From positions 1,674,001 through 1,738,000 of the forward strand of contig JAECYW010000015.1 in assembly GCA_023014335.1 (NCBI GenBank): 64,000 nucleotides of DNA. The letters run 5' to 3'. The notes beneath the pieces are model-generated. The model ran no database searches. It was not told the origin of the DNA and saw nothing but the letters and a program-made list of their open reading frames with translations. Shown here one piece after another: positions 20,143-30,695 of this stretch. The stretch's first letter is position 1, and each line of letters begins with the position of its first letter. The translations under genes were made by a program, and so were the position numbers. The stretch is from Galerina marginata. Taxonomy: Eukaryota > Basidiomycota > Agaricomycetes > Agaricales > Galerinaceae.

Positions 20143-22212
20143 CAGTACTTTTCATTCCCCCACTGATTCCCTAGGAATGGCGGGAATCCCTCTATTCCTG
20201 TAGGATTCCCAGTGGAATGGAGGGAATTCCCTTTATTCCTTGGGGAATTCCTTCTATTCCTTCTATTCCTGTGGATTCCCTCTATTCCCTGAGGATTCCT
20301 CAAGGAATAGAGGGAATAGTACCTATAGTGTGTAATACAGGCCATCTAACTGGTGTTTTTCTTACTATTTGCTAGCTTCACTGTCAGGTTTCAATACAAT
20401 TCACATATAGTCTATTATTGATACTAAACATCATATATTACATTACTGCCAGTGTTACGCTATTCTAATTACTTTAATTATATTTACAATAAACGGAGGC
20501 GGGGTGGGTGTTGTACACAACGGTGGCCGAACGCCAGCCGCCGCGCGAGTTCGGCGGCCGTTCGCGAAACGAGTCGGCGCGGGGAGTTGGAGGGAGGAAG
20601 GGCGTGAGTGCAAAATGGCGGAGGGTGGGCCCAACTCGAGGCCCGCGGGTGGGTTAAACGAGAAGGGGTGAGTTCGATGGGAGGTAAATAGGTTGGGGTG
20701 CTTACCGGGTGTCTGTGGGCCTATCCCCCACTCCCTAAACCCCGCGTTCCGTTTCTCGACGTCCGTTAGGTGGTACTCGCAACCCGGCAGCGAGCTGTGG
20801 GGTCGCGGTGGTCGTTCGTTTGACACTGCGTGGCCGACGCGGGTGATGGTAGGGGTCGACATATTGCGGGCTGCGGGCTCGGAGCCGCAATGGTGGGGTT
20901 GGGCCTGAAAAGGTGGCGATGGTCGTCGTGGCCGTTTCAAGCGGAAAGGCAGCGGCGGGGGGTTGGTGTGGCTGCCGCTGGCTCGAAACAGCGGCGAACG
21001 CGGCTGGGGCGTTCGCGGGAGCGGTCGTCATCGTTTGATTGCTGTCTGGGGGCGTCAGCGGAGGCCTAGGTTGATGGGTGGGGTGCTTACCAGGTGTCGC
21101 TGGGCCTCAATGGCGTTCCTATGACCCAGTCCCGGCGCGGTTTGTCTCTCGAGCTCCGTGACGTGGCATTCGCGCCACGTCAGCGAGCTGTGGGGGTCGT
21201 AGAGGCGGAGCCGGCGTTCGTTCAACGTGGAGGCAACGTCGTGGTGGCTGGCGTCGACGTGGCGGTGGCAGGTGGCGCCTCGGGCGTGAATGGTGGGGTT
21301 GGGCTCGAAAACGCGGTGGCGGGCTGATGGGCTTCGGGTCCCGTTCGCAAAACGAATGCGAACGGGTGAGCGATGGGCGCCGCGGGAGTCCCAGCGCACG
21401 GGTGGTGGGGGCTAACGAGACTGCCGTGGGTTCAAAATGGTTTCGGGGGCGATGCGAGTCGAATCCGGCGGCAGTGGGGGTGACGTGGTCGCTGTTGATT
21501 CGAAATGAGGGCGGAGGGGTCGGGTTGGGGTCGACGTTGGCCGTTTCCGCGGCTGCCGTTGGTTCGAAACGCCAGCGGACGAGCCAGAGGTGGATGCTGG
21601 GGCATTAACGAGGGTGGAATAGGGATGGATGGGATCGGGGGTGCTTACCGGTACCTCTGGTCCCTTTTCCCCACTCCGTAAGGCGCTGCGACGTGGCCAA
21701 CGCGCTGTTCGCCCTCTGAGGCCCGTGACGTGGCAGTCGCGACGGGGTAAGCGAGGGGGTTCAGAGTCGTGGTGGCGGGGTCGGCGACGTTCGACGTGGC
21801 GGGTATTGTGATGTGGTGGGGTCGACGTGGCGCCAGCGGGTCGTGAGCGCGCATGCCGACGGTGGCGGCGAAATGTCGCAGCCGGCGGGACTGGACGATA
21901 AGGGGGGAGGAGAGGGGGGAGAGGGACGGTGGTGGTGGTCGACAGGCAAGAGACTGGCACGACGTGGGGAAATCAACAAGCCACGACAGGTGGGAACATT
22001 ACGTAATCGTATGATGTAACCTCATATTCCGCCGCGGAATCCCACCGAATTCCCCATTCCGGACGTTCCGCGCCGCATTCCGCCGGAATATAACCCACGG
22101 AATTGGGGCTTTTGGCTGGTCCCTCTGCCATTCCGATTCCTGCAGGAATCCGCGGAATTTCGATATTCCGGCCGGAATCCTGCAGGAATCAGTGGGGCAT
22201 CACTAAGACCTC
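20143..22212. mobile_element. hAT-like non-autonomous element, copy 1 (2,070 bp), nested in the retrotransposon
   Basis: It is flanked by 8 bp duplications CTTTTAGG (20,135-20,142 and 22,213-22,220). It starts CAGTACTTTTCATT and ends GCATCACTAAGACCTC. The imperfect terminal inverted repeats share the core CCCCACTGATTCC about 15 bases in from each end. Subterminal zones (20,160-20,320 and 22,030-22,200) are dense in ATTCC/GGAAT in both orientations. The interior is GC-rich and holds three diverged modules starting with GTGCTTACC (near 20,698, 21,083, 21,644) and ending near GTGACGTGGCA. No transposase ORF. The ends and size match 48,763-50,800. hAT assignment rests on the 8 bp duplication and CAGT end. 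Confidence 0.88.
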
Positions 22213-22352
22213 CTTTTAGGCTCTATGCAGTGTACACAGTGCAGCGTAGACGCTCGATTTTTCCTGAACGGTCCGCCCTGCCGCGTCGCTTTTGCCAGAC
22301 TATAAGTTCAACTGGGCGTCCACCTGGGATTCCCTACCCAATCTTTCCTATA

Positions 22353-23638
22353 ATGCGCGCCGCACTTAACCCTTCCTTAGAGGATGCCGTTAGGCAAACC
22401 TTCTATATTATGCATCACACCACCCCCGAGTCTCCTCACGACATTAAGTCTATAGGTAGCCTTTGGAGTGGTTTGATCGACGCGGCCAAGTACATTGTGA
22501 GCCGCGTCCCCCTTTCATTTCCTTTCTATACTAAAGTATCCTTTATCTTTCTCAGTCAGGTTGGGTCGAACAACCTTACCAGGTCCAGGAGGCCGGTAAA
22601 GCCGCTAGGGATATCCCTTTCGGTATACGCCGCGCCTTTCAAGACTACAAGAAAGCTTATCCGACCAAGTTCACCGAGTACCCCCAGGAGTATCGTCTTA
22701 TGGCTCGACTCTGCAAGATCATCCAGGAGATCAGGGATAAACCTGCTCCCCCAGTAAGTCTAGTTGTTTCTTCAATCCCTGCTTGTTGCTAAACTTTGTT
22801 TATCCTGTTTCCATTAGACGAACAAGCAGCTTAGCCGCAATGGACTTGAACGCGGCATGGACAGGGACGAAGACCAGGTATCTAACTTATCTTTCTTGCC
22901 GCGGCCTCTCACTAAAGAGGATCGATTTTCAGGACGACTCCGAGGAGGTAAAGCTCATCCTCCCTGGTACATTTGTTACCACTCTCTTGACGCGCGCGTT
23001 CCAGGCTATGGTGGTGGACGACGAGGGCGGGCCTGGTGGTAGTCAACCACCTGCCGCGTCTGGTGGAGATCGTACTTTGCGCTTCAAGAAGAAGCAGACC
23101 CCTACCAAGGTACGCAACCCACCTCGCTCTTTCGTCCATCAGAAGAAACCTAAGCCTGGGCCGCGTCCACCAGTCTGCGGAGAAGCCTCGTGCCGACGTG
23201 AGTTTACAACTCTTCTTTTATTGTAGAACCGATACTTATAGGCTTCCTACTTTCTGTAGACCACAAAGTCCAACCCTGCCCCTTCCTCAAAAAGGTCAAA
23301 GCCGAGTCATCCCGTCGCCGACGGTAAGTTAACAATCTTTACTTTTCCCTATCTTTATTCTAAACCCTTCCTTAGGGGCGCCCCATGCTGAGCTATCAGC
23401 TGGGATGCTCCAAGAGGCTTCTGAACTCGCGTCGTCCAGTGCTCTTCCGACTGATCGGGAGGGTATTGACCGTCAGATCGCGATGTTGAACGGAGATTTA
23501 GGTGACTATGCTTATAAGGTCGCCTATAATCTTCGTCAGCGCGAGATAGCTTTGGCCGAATTGACTAAGCTTAAAGAAGCTCGTTTATCCATGGAGGTCC
23601 CAATTGAAGTCGAAGAGGAGGTGGTTGAGGTTAATTAA
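22353..23638 (+). CDS. Cargo gene C: hypothetical protein with charged, helical C-terminus
   Basis: Exon 1 is 22,353-22,496 (48 codons). About seven more exons follow with short GT-AG introns (acceptors near 22,555, 22,818, 22,932, 23,006, 23,141, 23,260 and 23,375), ending at the TAA at 23,638. The N-terminal part is helical (SLEDAVRQTFYIMHHTT; GIRRAFQDYKKAYP), the middle is basic and low-complexity (RFKKKQTPTK, KKPKPGPRPP), and the C-terminus is a likely coiled coil (YNLRQREIALAELTKLKEAR) followed by an acidic end. I do not recognise the family. The hAT-like element ends 140 bp upstream, so its insertion may have displaced this gene's promoter. Confidence 0.65.
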
Positions 23639-23736
23639 AACGACGCGTCAATGTCTAGGTTTTTCCCATAGTAGACTAGTCTCTTCTACTTAGGCACTTT
23701 TTCCTAAATATCAAGCAAATTTTTGCCCGCGTCACT

Positions 23737-26700
23737 TTACTCTTCTGCCTCGTCTTCTTCCGCGTCTGAATCCTCAGCTAAATGGACTTTGTCTAACGCG
23801 TAATCTCGTCTCTTTGGCTCAAAGTCATCTTCTGGGCCATTGACTATCTTAGCTAGTCCTTCTTCTGATATATCAATAAGATCCAAGATGTTGTCGGGTA
23901 CCTTAATACGTTCGCGGGCGAAATAAGGTACTACCCTAAAGGCCCCTACTTTATTTTGCCAGACTGCCCCGTCCATTTCTGAGACAACATAAGAACCGCC
24001 GCGGGTCCGTCTTATGACTATCATTGGTCCTAAATAACGCGGCTTCATCTTACTGTCTAAATTATCCTCGACTAGCGTATTTCTTACTAACACCAGGTCT
24101 CCTGGTCCGAAGTTATAATCTTTAATGACAGCTTCGTTATCTTTCTCATAGCGTAGTAATTTTTCATACTTTTGCTGATCTATTCTGCCGCGCATTTGTT
24201 CTATATGGAGCCGGTGCTTGGCTAATGCTTGAGCGCGGAACGCAACTAGTTCTTCGTGGCTCATCACACCTGTCGGTGGTTTGACTAACCAAGTTGCTTC
24301 TTTCACATCTAACGGTAGGATGGGATTAGCACCCGTTATCATAAAGAATGGTGAACACCCTAGTCGTTTCCGTATAGTGACGCGGTCAGCCCACATCACA
24401 TATGGTAGAAACCAGAACCACTTATGGACGTTCTTTTCCCCTAGTAACTTGTATAACATTTGCCTGACGTCCCAGTGAGGTCGTTCAATTGAGCCATTAG
24501 CTTGTGAGTTATAAGGCGAAATCCTAATCCCTTTAATGCCATATTTCTGCTCAAGCCATTTTATCGCGGCGAGGAACGCAGGACCGTTATCCGTTACAAA
24601 CTCTACCAAGCAGGCCCATCTACAAATGATATCTTCCCAGATCCACATTCCAATAGACCGACCGTCATTTTTCTTTAACGCGCGTCCCTCCATCCAAGAA
24701 GTCATCGCGCAGCGTCCGTGAGCAATATAAGGACATCCATTAGACGCGGGCGTCATATGCATCACGTCCGCGTGCAATGTCTGGAAGATTGACGGCGTAT
24801 GAGTAATGACTGGCTTTATCTTTAACATAGTCTTCTGACGTTCTTGGCATACATGGCAAGTCTTGATAAACCAATTGACGTCTTTCTCCATTTCTGGCCA
24901 CCAGAACCTCTGTATTAGTAACTGATTGGTAGCATAGAAGCCTCGATGACCAACATGGTCGTGTGCCGCGGTCAACATATACATCCTTCTTTTCTTTTCT
25001 ACGTATAACCTATGCTTGGCTTCCTGTCCTCTATGGTACAGTCGTCCCTCATACATTATAAAACGGTTCGCAAATCTGATAAACTGTGTGTACTCTTTTT
25101 CTTTCAAGCCCGCGGGCCTGAACCTTTTATTATTAAACCACTTCAGAACCCAAGATATCCTATTATCCTGTTCTTTAGCGCTAGGAGTCCGATGTAATTC
25201 TGGGTACGCGCCAGACTTATTCTTGAAGTCAGTCTCGTCTGGTAGGGCTAGCACATTAACTAACTGTTGTACCATGTCGCGTCTTTCGGGTCCCAATTGT
25301 ACACTATTAGTGGTCAAATAATTTTCTAGTTGATCCTTTTCTTGCAGTCGGAAGATGTCAGCCTCTGCGAGCTCGGTCGCGAAGCAATCCACCGACTTTG
25401 CAATGCCTTTGAAATGACCTTGCGTTTCTTCAATGTCATCTACAAAGTCTACTATAGGACGCGGCAGCGGGTCGGTTACCTCCGCTAATTCTATGCGAGG
25501 TCCTACTCCAGCTTGAATAAACACATTATCCACTATGGCTTGTGTGAATCCTTTCCTATTATCTATTTGATCCGCGAACTCCTCAATCGGTCTTAACGGC
25601 GGATCATCAGGATTTGCTATTTCTATTTCTACCGGTCCCGAAGGATCGTCGTCGTCATTCTCTGTCTCCGGTGGTTCGGGATCATTAGGCTGGCGGTGGC
25701 GCCGCGACAATCCGTCAGGGCCAAAAGTTTTCCCCGCCTTGTGACGTAGAGTAAAATGAAACAGCCCGACTTGCTCTATCCAGCGGTTAATTACCGCGTT
25801 AGGCATCATGTCCGGATTATGTAGCATTCCCCCTATGAACTGCGCGTCCGTTTCCACTATCAGTTTCCTGACTCCTATTAACCACTTCTTATTCTCAGTC
25901 AAAGCTCTCTTTAATCCATACAGCTCTCGTTTTGGTTGTGAGTACCGCGCCTCCTGATCACTTAGTGTGATGGAGCCAAATTTTGCAAAACGATGCTTCT
26001 TGGGATCGTCCTTGTCTTCTTGATAGATGTAGTACCCCACTGCAATATATGAAGTATCTACTGCTAAGACAACTGCCCCTTGTCCTTCGTAATCAATAGG
26101 TTGGAGCGCGTACGAATTTCGCACTCCATCTTTTAGCATGGCCATACTCTTTTCTTGATCGGGACCCCAAACAAATGGAGTGTCGAGCCGCGTCAACTTT
26201 TGAAGATGCCGCGCCCGCTCCGCGTAATTGGAGATATACGATCTGAGTACGCCCGCGGTTCCTAAAAACGCTCGGACATCGGACAGGTCTTTACACGGGC
26301 CCCAGTCCTCTATGACCTTGATACGTTCAGTAGTAGGTTTTCGTCCATCCATGGTACACAAGTGCCCGACAACAGTGATTTCGGCCGCGCAGATAGTCGA
26401 CTTAGTACCAGAGAAGGTTCCACCACAGTACTTCATCCGTTGTACAATTCTGTTTACATTCTGTATGTGCTCCCATACAAACCTTCTAATTCCAGCATTT
26501 TCTGGTATAGTTTCATATGATCCGTCCTCCAGCTTGTATCGTGTTTTGGGGCCGCGGACGGGCACATCATCTATATAGGGTATCGTACAATGCGGAATTT
26601 CCGGTTGTAGGATAAAAGTCACATCATTGTGGAATATTGGCACAGAGTTTGTCCAACCCATAGGTAGTGTTACCAAACGCATAGCTCCGTAGGGCGTCTG

Positions 26701-27627
26701 AAAAGTAGTGAGGTCGCGGCTTGACTCGTCAAGTATCCGCTCGTCATATCCTACATATAAATCAAACATGCCTCCACAGGCGCGGCCCGCGAAATGGGTG
26801 GCTAAATCTTCTGTAGCCGGTGGCAGACCCGAATGCGCGATGGTAACTGCATTCAAAGGTTCCAGACTGTGTACTATCCTTAGACTTTTTCCATCCTTCT
26901 TTACTACAGTAAACCATCTAGATCTAAATGACGAGTTCGACGGCTCATAGACTCCTGAGTCCCTTTTTGACTTGATTATTTTACAAACCTCGTCGTATAG
27001 TCCGGGAGGTATGGGAATATTTTTATATACCCAAGGAGTGTGCTCTACGGTAGGGATGACTACGGGAGGGAAGAAATCTTCCCTAAATTGTCCGCGTTCA
27101 GTGTCATCCCAAGCAAAGGCGCCGTTCTGCTCCATCATAAAATGGTGGACCAGTTTTCTTTCTTCTGGGAGTAAGAAATCACCGTCATGTACCTTATCAA
27201 ATGCCTGTTGTCGTTCCGCGGTATACCGTCCAGTGGGAGTAAACTCAGGTGGGTGCGTACTTAACTTCGGCATATTTTCTAACGGATCTCCCTTAATTTC
27301 TCTCTTGATTCTAAATTTTTCGGGCAATTCAGCATAGACGGGTTTTACTTTCTGAGCTACAGGTTTGTATTTCTTTCCTAAGAAAACCGACGCGGCAGGT
27401 CCAGAGGACGCCGAGAACACTTCTCCTTGCTGAAAGAAAGCCTGCACTTTTTCCTTGTCTGACTTGTCTATGTTGTCTTCGTGTATTGCCGCGGCTAGGA
27501 AGGCATTCCTAACACCTTCATCTGAAAACTTCTGTCCTTTCGGTTCAGCATATCCTGCAATGGATATGGTCTGAGTTTCTTCATTCAACTCGAACAACAG
27601 CGCTACCTCTCCTTGATCAGGGATCAA
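23737..27627 (-). CDS. pol: Pol: reverse transcriptase, RNase H and integrase
   Basis: 1,296 codons open from 27,627, but that first codon is TTG and the frame continues upstream into the end of the protease ORF, so Pol is probably made by frameshifting. RT has the YIDD catalytic box near residue 351 and LPMGWTNS before it. RNase H starts with [17 protein letters not shown] near 519. Integrase has an HHCC finger ([10 protein letters not shown] ... CHVCQERQ, about 892-930) and the D, D, E core ([27 protein letters not shown]; about 952, 1010, 1046). The C-terminal part has a GPMIVIRR segment near 1203, similar to the GPY/F module; I see no clear chromodomain. Domain order is that of Ty3/gypsy. 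No internal stops. Confidence 0.92.
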   Translation of the reverse strand: MIPDQGEVALLFELNEETQTISIAGYAEPKGQKFSDEGVRNAFLAAAIHEDNIDKSDKEKVQAFFQQGEVFSASSGPAASVFLGKKYKPVAQKVKPVYAELPEKFRIKREIKGDPLENMPKLSTHPPEFTPTGRYTAERQQAFDKVHDGDFLLPEERKLVHHFMMEQNGAFAWDDTERGQFREDFFPPVVIPTVEHTPWVYKNIPIPPGLYDEVCKIIKSKRDSGVYEPSNSSFRSRWFTVVKKDGKSLRIVHSLEPLNAVTIAHSGLPPATEDLATHFAGRACGGMFDLYVGYDERILDESSRDLTTFQTPYGAMRLVTLPMGWTNSVPIFHNDVTFILQPEIPHCTIPYIDDVPVRGPKTRYKLEDGSYETIPENAGIRRFVWEHIQNVNRIVQRMKYCGGTFSGTKSTICAAEITVVGHLCTMDGRKPTTERIKVIEDWGPCKDLSDVRAFLGTAGVLRSYISNYAERARHLQKLTRLDTPFVWGPDQEKSMAMLKDGVRNSYALQPIDYEGQGAVVLAVDTSYIAVGYYIYQEDKDDPKKHRFAKFGSITLSDQEARYSQPKRELYGLKRALTENKKWLIGVRKLIVETDAQFIGGMLHNPDMMPNAVINRWIEQVGLFHFTLRHKAGKTFGPDGLSRRHRQPNDPEPPETENDDDDPSGPVEIEIANPDDPPLRPIEEFADQIDNRKGFTQAIVDNVFIQAGVGPRIELAEVTDPLPRPIVDFVDDIEETQGHFKGIAKSVDCFATELAEADIFRLQEKDQLENYLTTNSVQLGPERRDMVQQLVNVLALPDETDFKNKSGAYPELHRTPSAKEQDNRISWVLKWFNNKRFRPAGLKEKEYTQFIRFANRFIMYEGRLYHRGQEAKHRLYVEKKRRMYMLTAAHDHVGHRGFYATNQLLIQRFWWPEMEKDVNWFIKTCHVCQERQKTMLKIKPVITHTPSIFQTLHADVMHMTPASNGCPYIAHGRCAMTSWMEGRALKKNDGRSIGMWIWEDIICRWACLVEFVTDNGPAFLAAIKWLEQKYGIKGIRISPYNSQANGSIERPHWDVRQMLYKLLGEKNVHKWFWFLPYVMWADRVTIRKRLGCSPFFMITGANPILPLDVKEATWLVKPPTGVMSHEELVAFRAQALAKHRLHIEQMRGRIDQQKYEKLLRYEKDNEAVIKDYNFGPGDLVLVRNTLVEDNLDSKMKPRYLGPMIVIRRTRGGSYVVSEMDGAVWQNKVGAFRVVPYFARERIKVPDNILDLIDISEEGLAKIVNGPEDDFEPKRRDYALDKVHLAEDSDAEEDEAEE

Positions 27628-27641
27628 TTCCTCAAGGTGAT

Positions 27642-27651
27642 CTAAAAAGCC
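27642..27651 (-). other. Candidate -1 frameshift site, protease to Pol
   Basis: Minus strand reads CAG GCT TTT TAG. A backward slip of one base on the five-T run avoids the stop and continues TTA GAT CAC CTT GAG GAA TTG ATC into the Pol frame, which is open at this point. The run is not a perfect X XXY YYZ heptamer, but position and frame fit. Confidence 0.55.
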
Positions 27652-28826
27652 TGAGCCTTCTTCCTCTGAAGGACATCCGGACTCTCGCCGCGGCGATAAG
27701 TAGGTAGCACAGCTCTGTTATTGCTATTGGGATCGTTAATTACAATCCTTTGATCCCCATCGTCGCTGTTCTGTACCGTGCTGCTAGTTAGCACATCAAA
27801 TGGTCGGCCTAGCAGGACACGGTAAGCGGGATTTTTGATGATGTGCACCTGTAGGTACACCGTAACCCCTCCGAACTGGAACGCGACATTTTCTGCTAGT
27901 CCTAAACTTTTCTCAACTGATCCATTGGCGCTTTGCATGTTAATAGTGATATTAGGATTCCAGGTTAAACCCATTTCTACTGCTATAGCTTCTGCCATGG
28001 ACACTATCTGTGACCCACTATCTACAATAGACTCCTCTTGTCCGATATTATTGATCTTCGGATAGAGAGATCTTAGAGCATAAGTGTCGCGCGCCACATA
28101 GACTTCTTTGGGTACCGCGCCATCATGGGTTTGAGCAAATTGTAGGTACGGATCTGACGCGACTTTCAGATCAGGTCTCAGACTTTGGTCGTTAAGTATG
28201 CCAGCCAGCATATAATTAGATACTGGTAGCTGATCTACTGTTAGACCTGTTTCAATCTCCCTACTGCGCGCGTCTTCTTCCAACAATTCCTCCATGAGTA
28301 CCGGTTTCCGAGTTTTAGTGACGTTCCTTTTCAGCGCGTCGCGAATGTTAGGCGCGTTACCCAAAAGGTTCCTCAAAGGGATGGATACTGATAAATCCAA
28401 TATCTCTTCCAGAACCTTTTCTGAATCAGCCTGTTCTTCTACTGGCGCTTGGGTTTTGTAGGACGGTCCCGGACGCGGCACTTCCTCACTGGTCGTTGGT
28501 TGAGGCGTTCCAGTGGGCCGTTGGACTGATTTCAAAGGTGGAACATCTACGTAAGGTAGCTCCTTAGGTTTTATTATTGCCTTAGGGAGACTCTCCTTTG
28601 TCGATGTCCTCTCTTTGACTTTCTTTCCTGGCCGCGTCGGTTCACGACGTACTTCTGCTACTTCTTCTTCGTCACTGTTGGCCTCTTCCTCTGCTTCTGT
28701 CTCATTATCTATCTCTTCGCGGGCTGCATTTCTTTTTGCAAACCTAACGCTTCGACTGTTCTCCGGGGGTTTCGTTTTGGTTGACTTATCCGCTGGTCTA
28801 GAAGAGGAAGTCGCCACCCCCTTCAT
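27642..28826 (-). CDS. Retropepsin-like aspartic protease ORF
   Basis: 394 codons from ATG 28,826; the frame is also open upstream into the gag end. The first 150 residues are charged, low-complexity linker. The protease has VDSGSQIV (catalytic Asp near residue 268) and [11 protein letters not shown] near 335-345, the usual DSG and flap-distal ILGRP-like signatures. Ser in place of Thr after the catalytic Asp is known in other retropepsins. It would process Gag and Pol. It occupies its own frame between Gag and Pol, an arrangement that calls for two recoding events or reinitiation. Confidence 0.85.
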   Translation of the reverse strand: MKGVATSSSRPADKSTKTKPPENSRSVRFAKRNAAREEIDNETEAEEEANSDEEEVAEVRREPTRPGKKVKERTSTKESLPKAIIKPKELPYVDVPPLKSVQRPTGTPQPTTSEEVPRPGPSYKTQAPVEEQADSEKVLEEILDLSVSIPLRNLLGNAPNIRDALKRNVTKTRKPVLMEELLEEDARSREIETGLTVDQLPVSNYMLAGILNDQSLRPDLKVASDPYLQFAQTHDGAVPKEVYVARDTYALRSLYPKINNIGQEESIVDSGSQIVSMAEAIAVEMGLTWNPNITINMQSANGSVEKSLGLAENVAFQFGGVTVYLQVHIIKNPAYRVLLGRPFDVLTSSTVQNSDDGDQRIVINDPNSNNRAVLPTYRRGESPDVLQRKKAQAF

Positions 28827-28831
28827 CGAAC

Positions 28832-28844
28832 TTACTGAAAACCC
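28832..28844 (-). other. Candidate -1 frameshift site, Gag to protease
   Basis: Minus strand reads TCG GGT TTT CAG TAA. GGGTTTT fits the canonical X XXY YYZ slippery heptamer in the correct phase (G GGT TTT). Slipping back one base gives TTT TCA GTA AGT TCG ATG AAG, entering the protease frame exactly before its ATG. The same bases also spell GTAAGT, a perfect 5' splice donor, so splicing is an alternative route. Confidence 0.65.
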
Positions 28845-30532
28845 GACTGAGACGAGGTCTGGTCCGCGGCTTCTGCCCTAGCGAATTCAGCCCTTGTTAA
28901 CACCCTATCGACAGCATCTCTGCCATACTCTTGAGAGAGGAGTGCTAAGTGTCTCGCAATCTCCGCGTCACTTGCCAACCGATCATGAGCTTGAGTGTAG
29001 AAGACGTCGTAGTCTTCGTCCACATCTTGGAAGAAGCCCGTTTGTGGTGCGGGTTGTCTTGCCGGGACCGCTGGTCTGCCGCGGTTCTTGAACTCAATTA
29101 CTTCTTTCATTGTCTTGTTTCCATCCAACGGTACTAGGTCGCCGTTAGGTAGTCGGATTTTATTTGTCTCATTCCGTACTACCCAACCATAGGAAACATG
29201 CTTACTAGCATGTGGACAGTCACCAATGCGATGACCCGTCTCCCTACAGTAGAAACAGATATTTCCATTGGAATCGCGGCCCATGTACGTATTGTTCCTG
29301 TTGTACATTCCCGGTGGATTAGCTGGTGGTCCGTTAAACGGAGTAGGAGTAGGCGCCCGTTTTAGTCCATTTATCGCGTTGAACATTTGATCGAGCCGCG
29401 TCGATATGTCCTGCGTTGTCCGAGCTTGGAGCTTAACGGAATCTTGTAATGTCGCCATACCTTCTTCTAGTTTTGGGATTGCTTCCCTATCATAAGACGC
29501 GTCCGGTCTACCATAGGCCGCGGCAGTTTCGTTAGTGCCGTACCGACTTCCTGACTGGTAGTTACGTTCCGCGACTATTATCGCGGCATCGATCACATCG
29601 TTAAGAGTAAAGCGATCCTCGTTCCTCTTGCGCTCGACGGTACCATCAGGCGCCGTTGGCTTAGTCCTGTCACTGAGAAGGTCCAGCCTATCTTCGATAC
29701 GCCTTACAAACTCTGGGTGAAGACAAGAATAAAATTTTAAAACTAGTTCCCGGTTAGACATTAAAGCTGGAGGCGTTAGAAGTTTAGCAGCTTCGGCACA
29801 GAAGGACCTTTTCAAACTCAAGAGTTCTTCTAGGTTTTCCTCTCTGATGCGCCTGCCACCTCCCTTCGCGCGAATTATCTTTTCCAACCTCTCTAGCGAG
29901 CCTGTTTCTAGGGCCGCGGCCTCGGGGTAACTTTTTATAATTTCTTTCTTATAATCTTCCCAGGTTCCTGGTTCTTTATAGGAAGCAAACGCCTGCCACT
30001 CAGACTCTGTTACGGCTGTCGCGTACTTTCCTAGGAGCTTTTTCTTTTCTGCGTCGTCTTCTATCTTATTTGTTTTGTACAAGTCCTCGATCCTACTAAT
30101 AAATCGTAGTAGTTCCGATGGCTGGTCTTCGTCGAACTTGGGCGCGTCTCGCGAGCCCGGGATTGGCATAGTCATTTTGTCTGAACTTATTATGGGTTCT
30201 GGGACTACGTCGGGTATTGGGTTGACTGTACTTTGTGCTACAGTTGATGGTGTTGTTAAAGCGAGTGCAGAGGTGGACCTGATTATATCTTCAGGTTCTA
30301 TACTGGCTCGTCTTTGTTGGTGATCCAAATTAGCTTCGATCCGCTGTCTATAGCGTTCCTGAGCTGGATTTTTAGGCTTGGCTGGTTTAGATTTACTAAC
30401 GCTTGGTAGCTTGTCCTGATACGGAACTACGGGTCTATTAGAATTGACTGTGGTTCTCGTCGGTCGCCGGACAGTTACGGTCTGAGGGACTTGACTTGTG
30501 GTCGCGGCACCTTCAGTACTTTCTTGCTCCAC
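28832..30532 (-). CDS. gag: Gag polyprotein with a CCHC zinc knuckle
   Basis: 566 codons from ATG 30,532, about 160 bp after the primer-binding site. The N-terminal 150 residues are basic and Pro/Ser/Thr-rich. The central part has the helical capsid-like region (FDEDQPSELLRFISRIEDL, then a W-containing helix). A single zinc knuckle CFYCRETGHRIGDC (C-x2-C-x4-H-x4-C) lies near residues 424-437, followed by VSYGWVVRNETNKIRLPNGD, a motif I associate with mushroom gypsy Gag proteins. It packages element RNA into particles. The ORF is intact. Confidence 0.88.
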   Translation of the reverse strand: MEQESTEGAATTSQVPQTVTVRRPTRTTVNSNRPVVPYQDKLPSVSKSKPAKPKNPAQERYRQRIEANLDHQQRRASIEPEDIIRSTSALALTTPSTVAQSTVNPIPDVVPEPIISSDKMTMPIPGSRDAPKFDEDQPSELLRFISRIEDLYKTNKIEDDAEKKKLLGKYATAVTESEWQAFASYKEPGTWEDYKKEIIKSYPEAAALETGSLERLEKIIRAKGGGRRIREENLEELLSLKRSFCAEAAKLLTPPALMSNRELVLKFYSCLHPEFVRRIEDRLDLLSDRTKPTAPDGTVERKRNEDRFTLNDVIDAAIIVAERNYQSGSRYGTNETAAAYGRPDASYDREAIPKLEEGMATLQDSVKLQARTTQDISTRLDQMFNAINGLKRAPTPTPFNGPPANPPGMYNRNNTYMGRDSNGNICFYCRETGHRIGDCPHASKHVSYGWVVRNETNKIRLPNGDLVPLDGNKTMKEVIEFKNRGRPAVPARQPAPQTGFFQDVDEDYDVFYTQAHDRLASDAEIARHLALLSQEYGRDAVDRVLTRAEFARAEAADQTSSQSGFQ

Positions 30533-30675
30533 GTGTTTCTCTTTCGCTTTGCCTTTGCCCGCTATTTTCTTAAAGTCTCAGGGTATAGCTGATCCTTCAA
30601 AAGAATAGATGGTTTTGGTTTTATGAACGTGTTTGTAACAATTGTTTTATCTGAATTGACTCTAGTATTAACCCT

Positions 30676-30693
30676 CCCTCGCGGTGGGCTCCA
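30676..30693 (-). other. tRNA primer-binding site of the retrotransposon
   Basis: On the minus strand, two bases after the 5' LTR end (CATCACA-TC), the sequence is TGGAGCCCACCGCGAGGG. It starts with TGG, the complement of the universal tRNA CCA end. I cannot name the tRNA without a search; the discriminator base would be U. Confidence 0.65.
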
Positions 30694-30695
30694 GA

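Noticed and set aside
20160..20320. CRISPR-like or satellite array of GGAAT words.
   Set aside because: The words are irregularly spaced, in both orientations and confined to the hAT-like subterminal zones. This is a eukaryotic genome.
22230..22352. Extension of gene C upstream to a GTG at 22,230.
   Set aside because: It needs a non-ATG start, and that sequence directly abuts the hAT-like target duplication. ATG 22,353 is the better start.
14930..23638. The antisense genes as ordinary host genes flanked by chance by two separate LTR elements.
   Set aside because: The two LTRs are almost identical, have matching ACGG target duplications at the outer sides only, and PBS and PPT sit correctly for one element.
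24281..27337. Several plus-strand ORFs of 60-121 codons opposite pol.
   Set aside because: They are shadows of the conserved Pol frame, with no splice structure or motifs like those of the real cargo genes.
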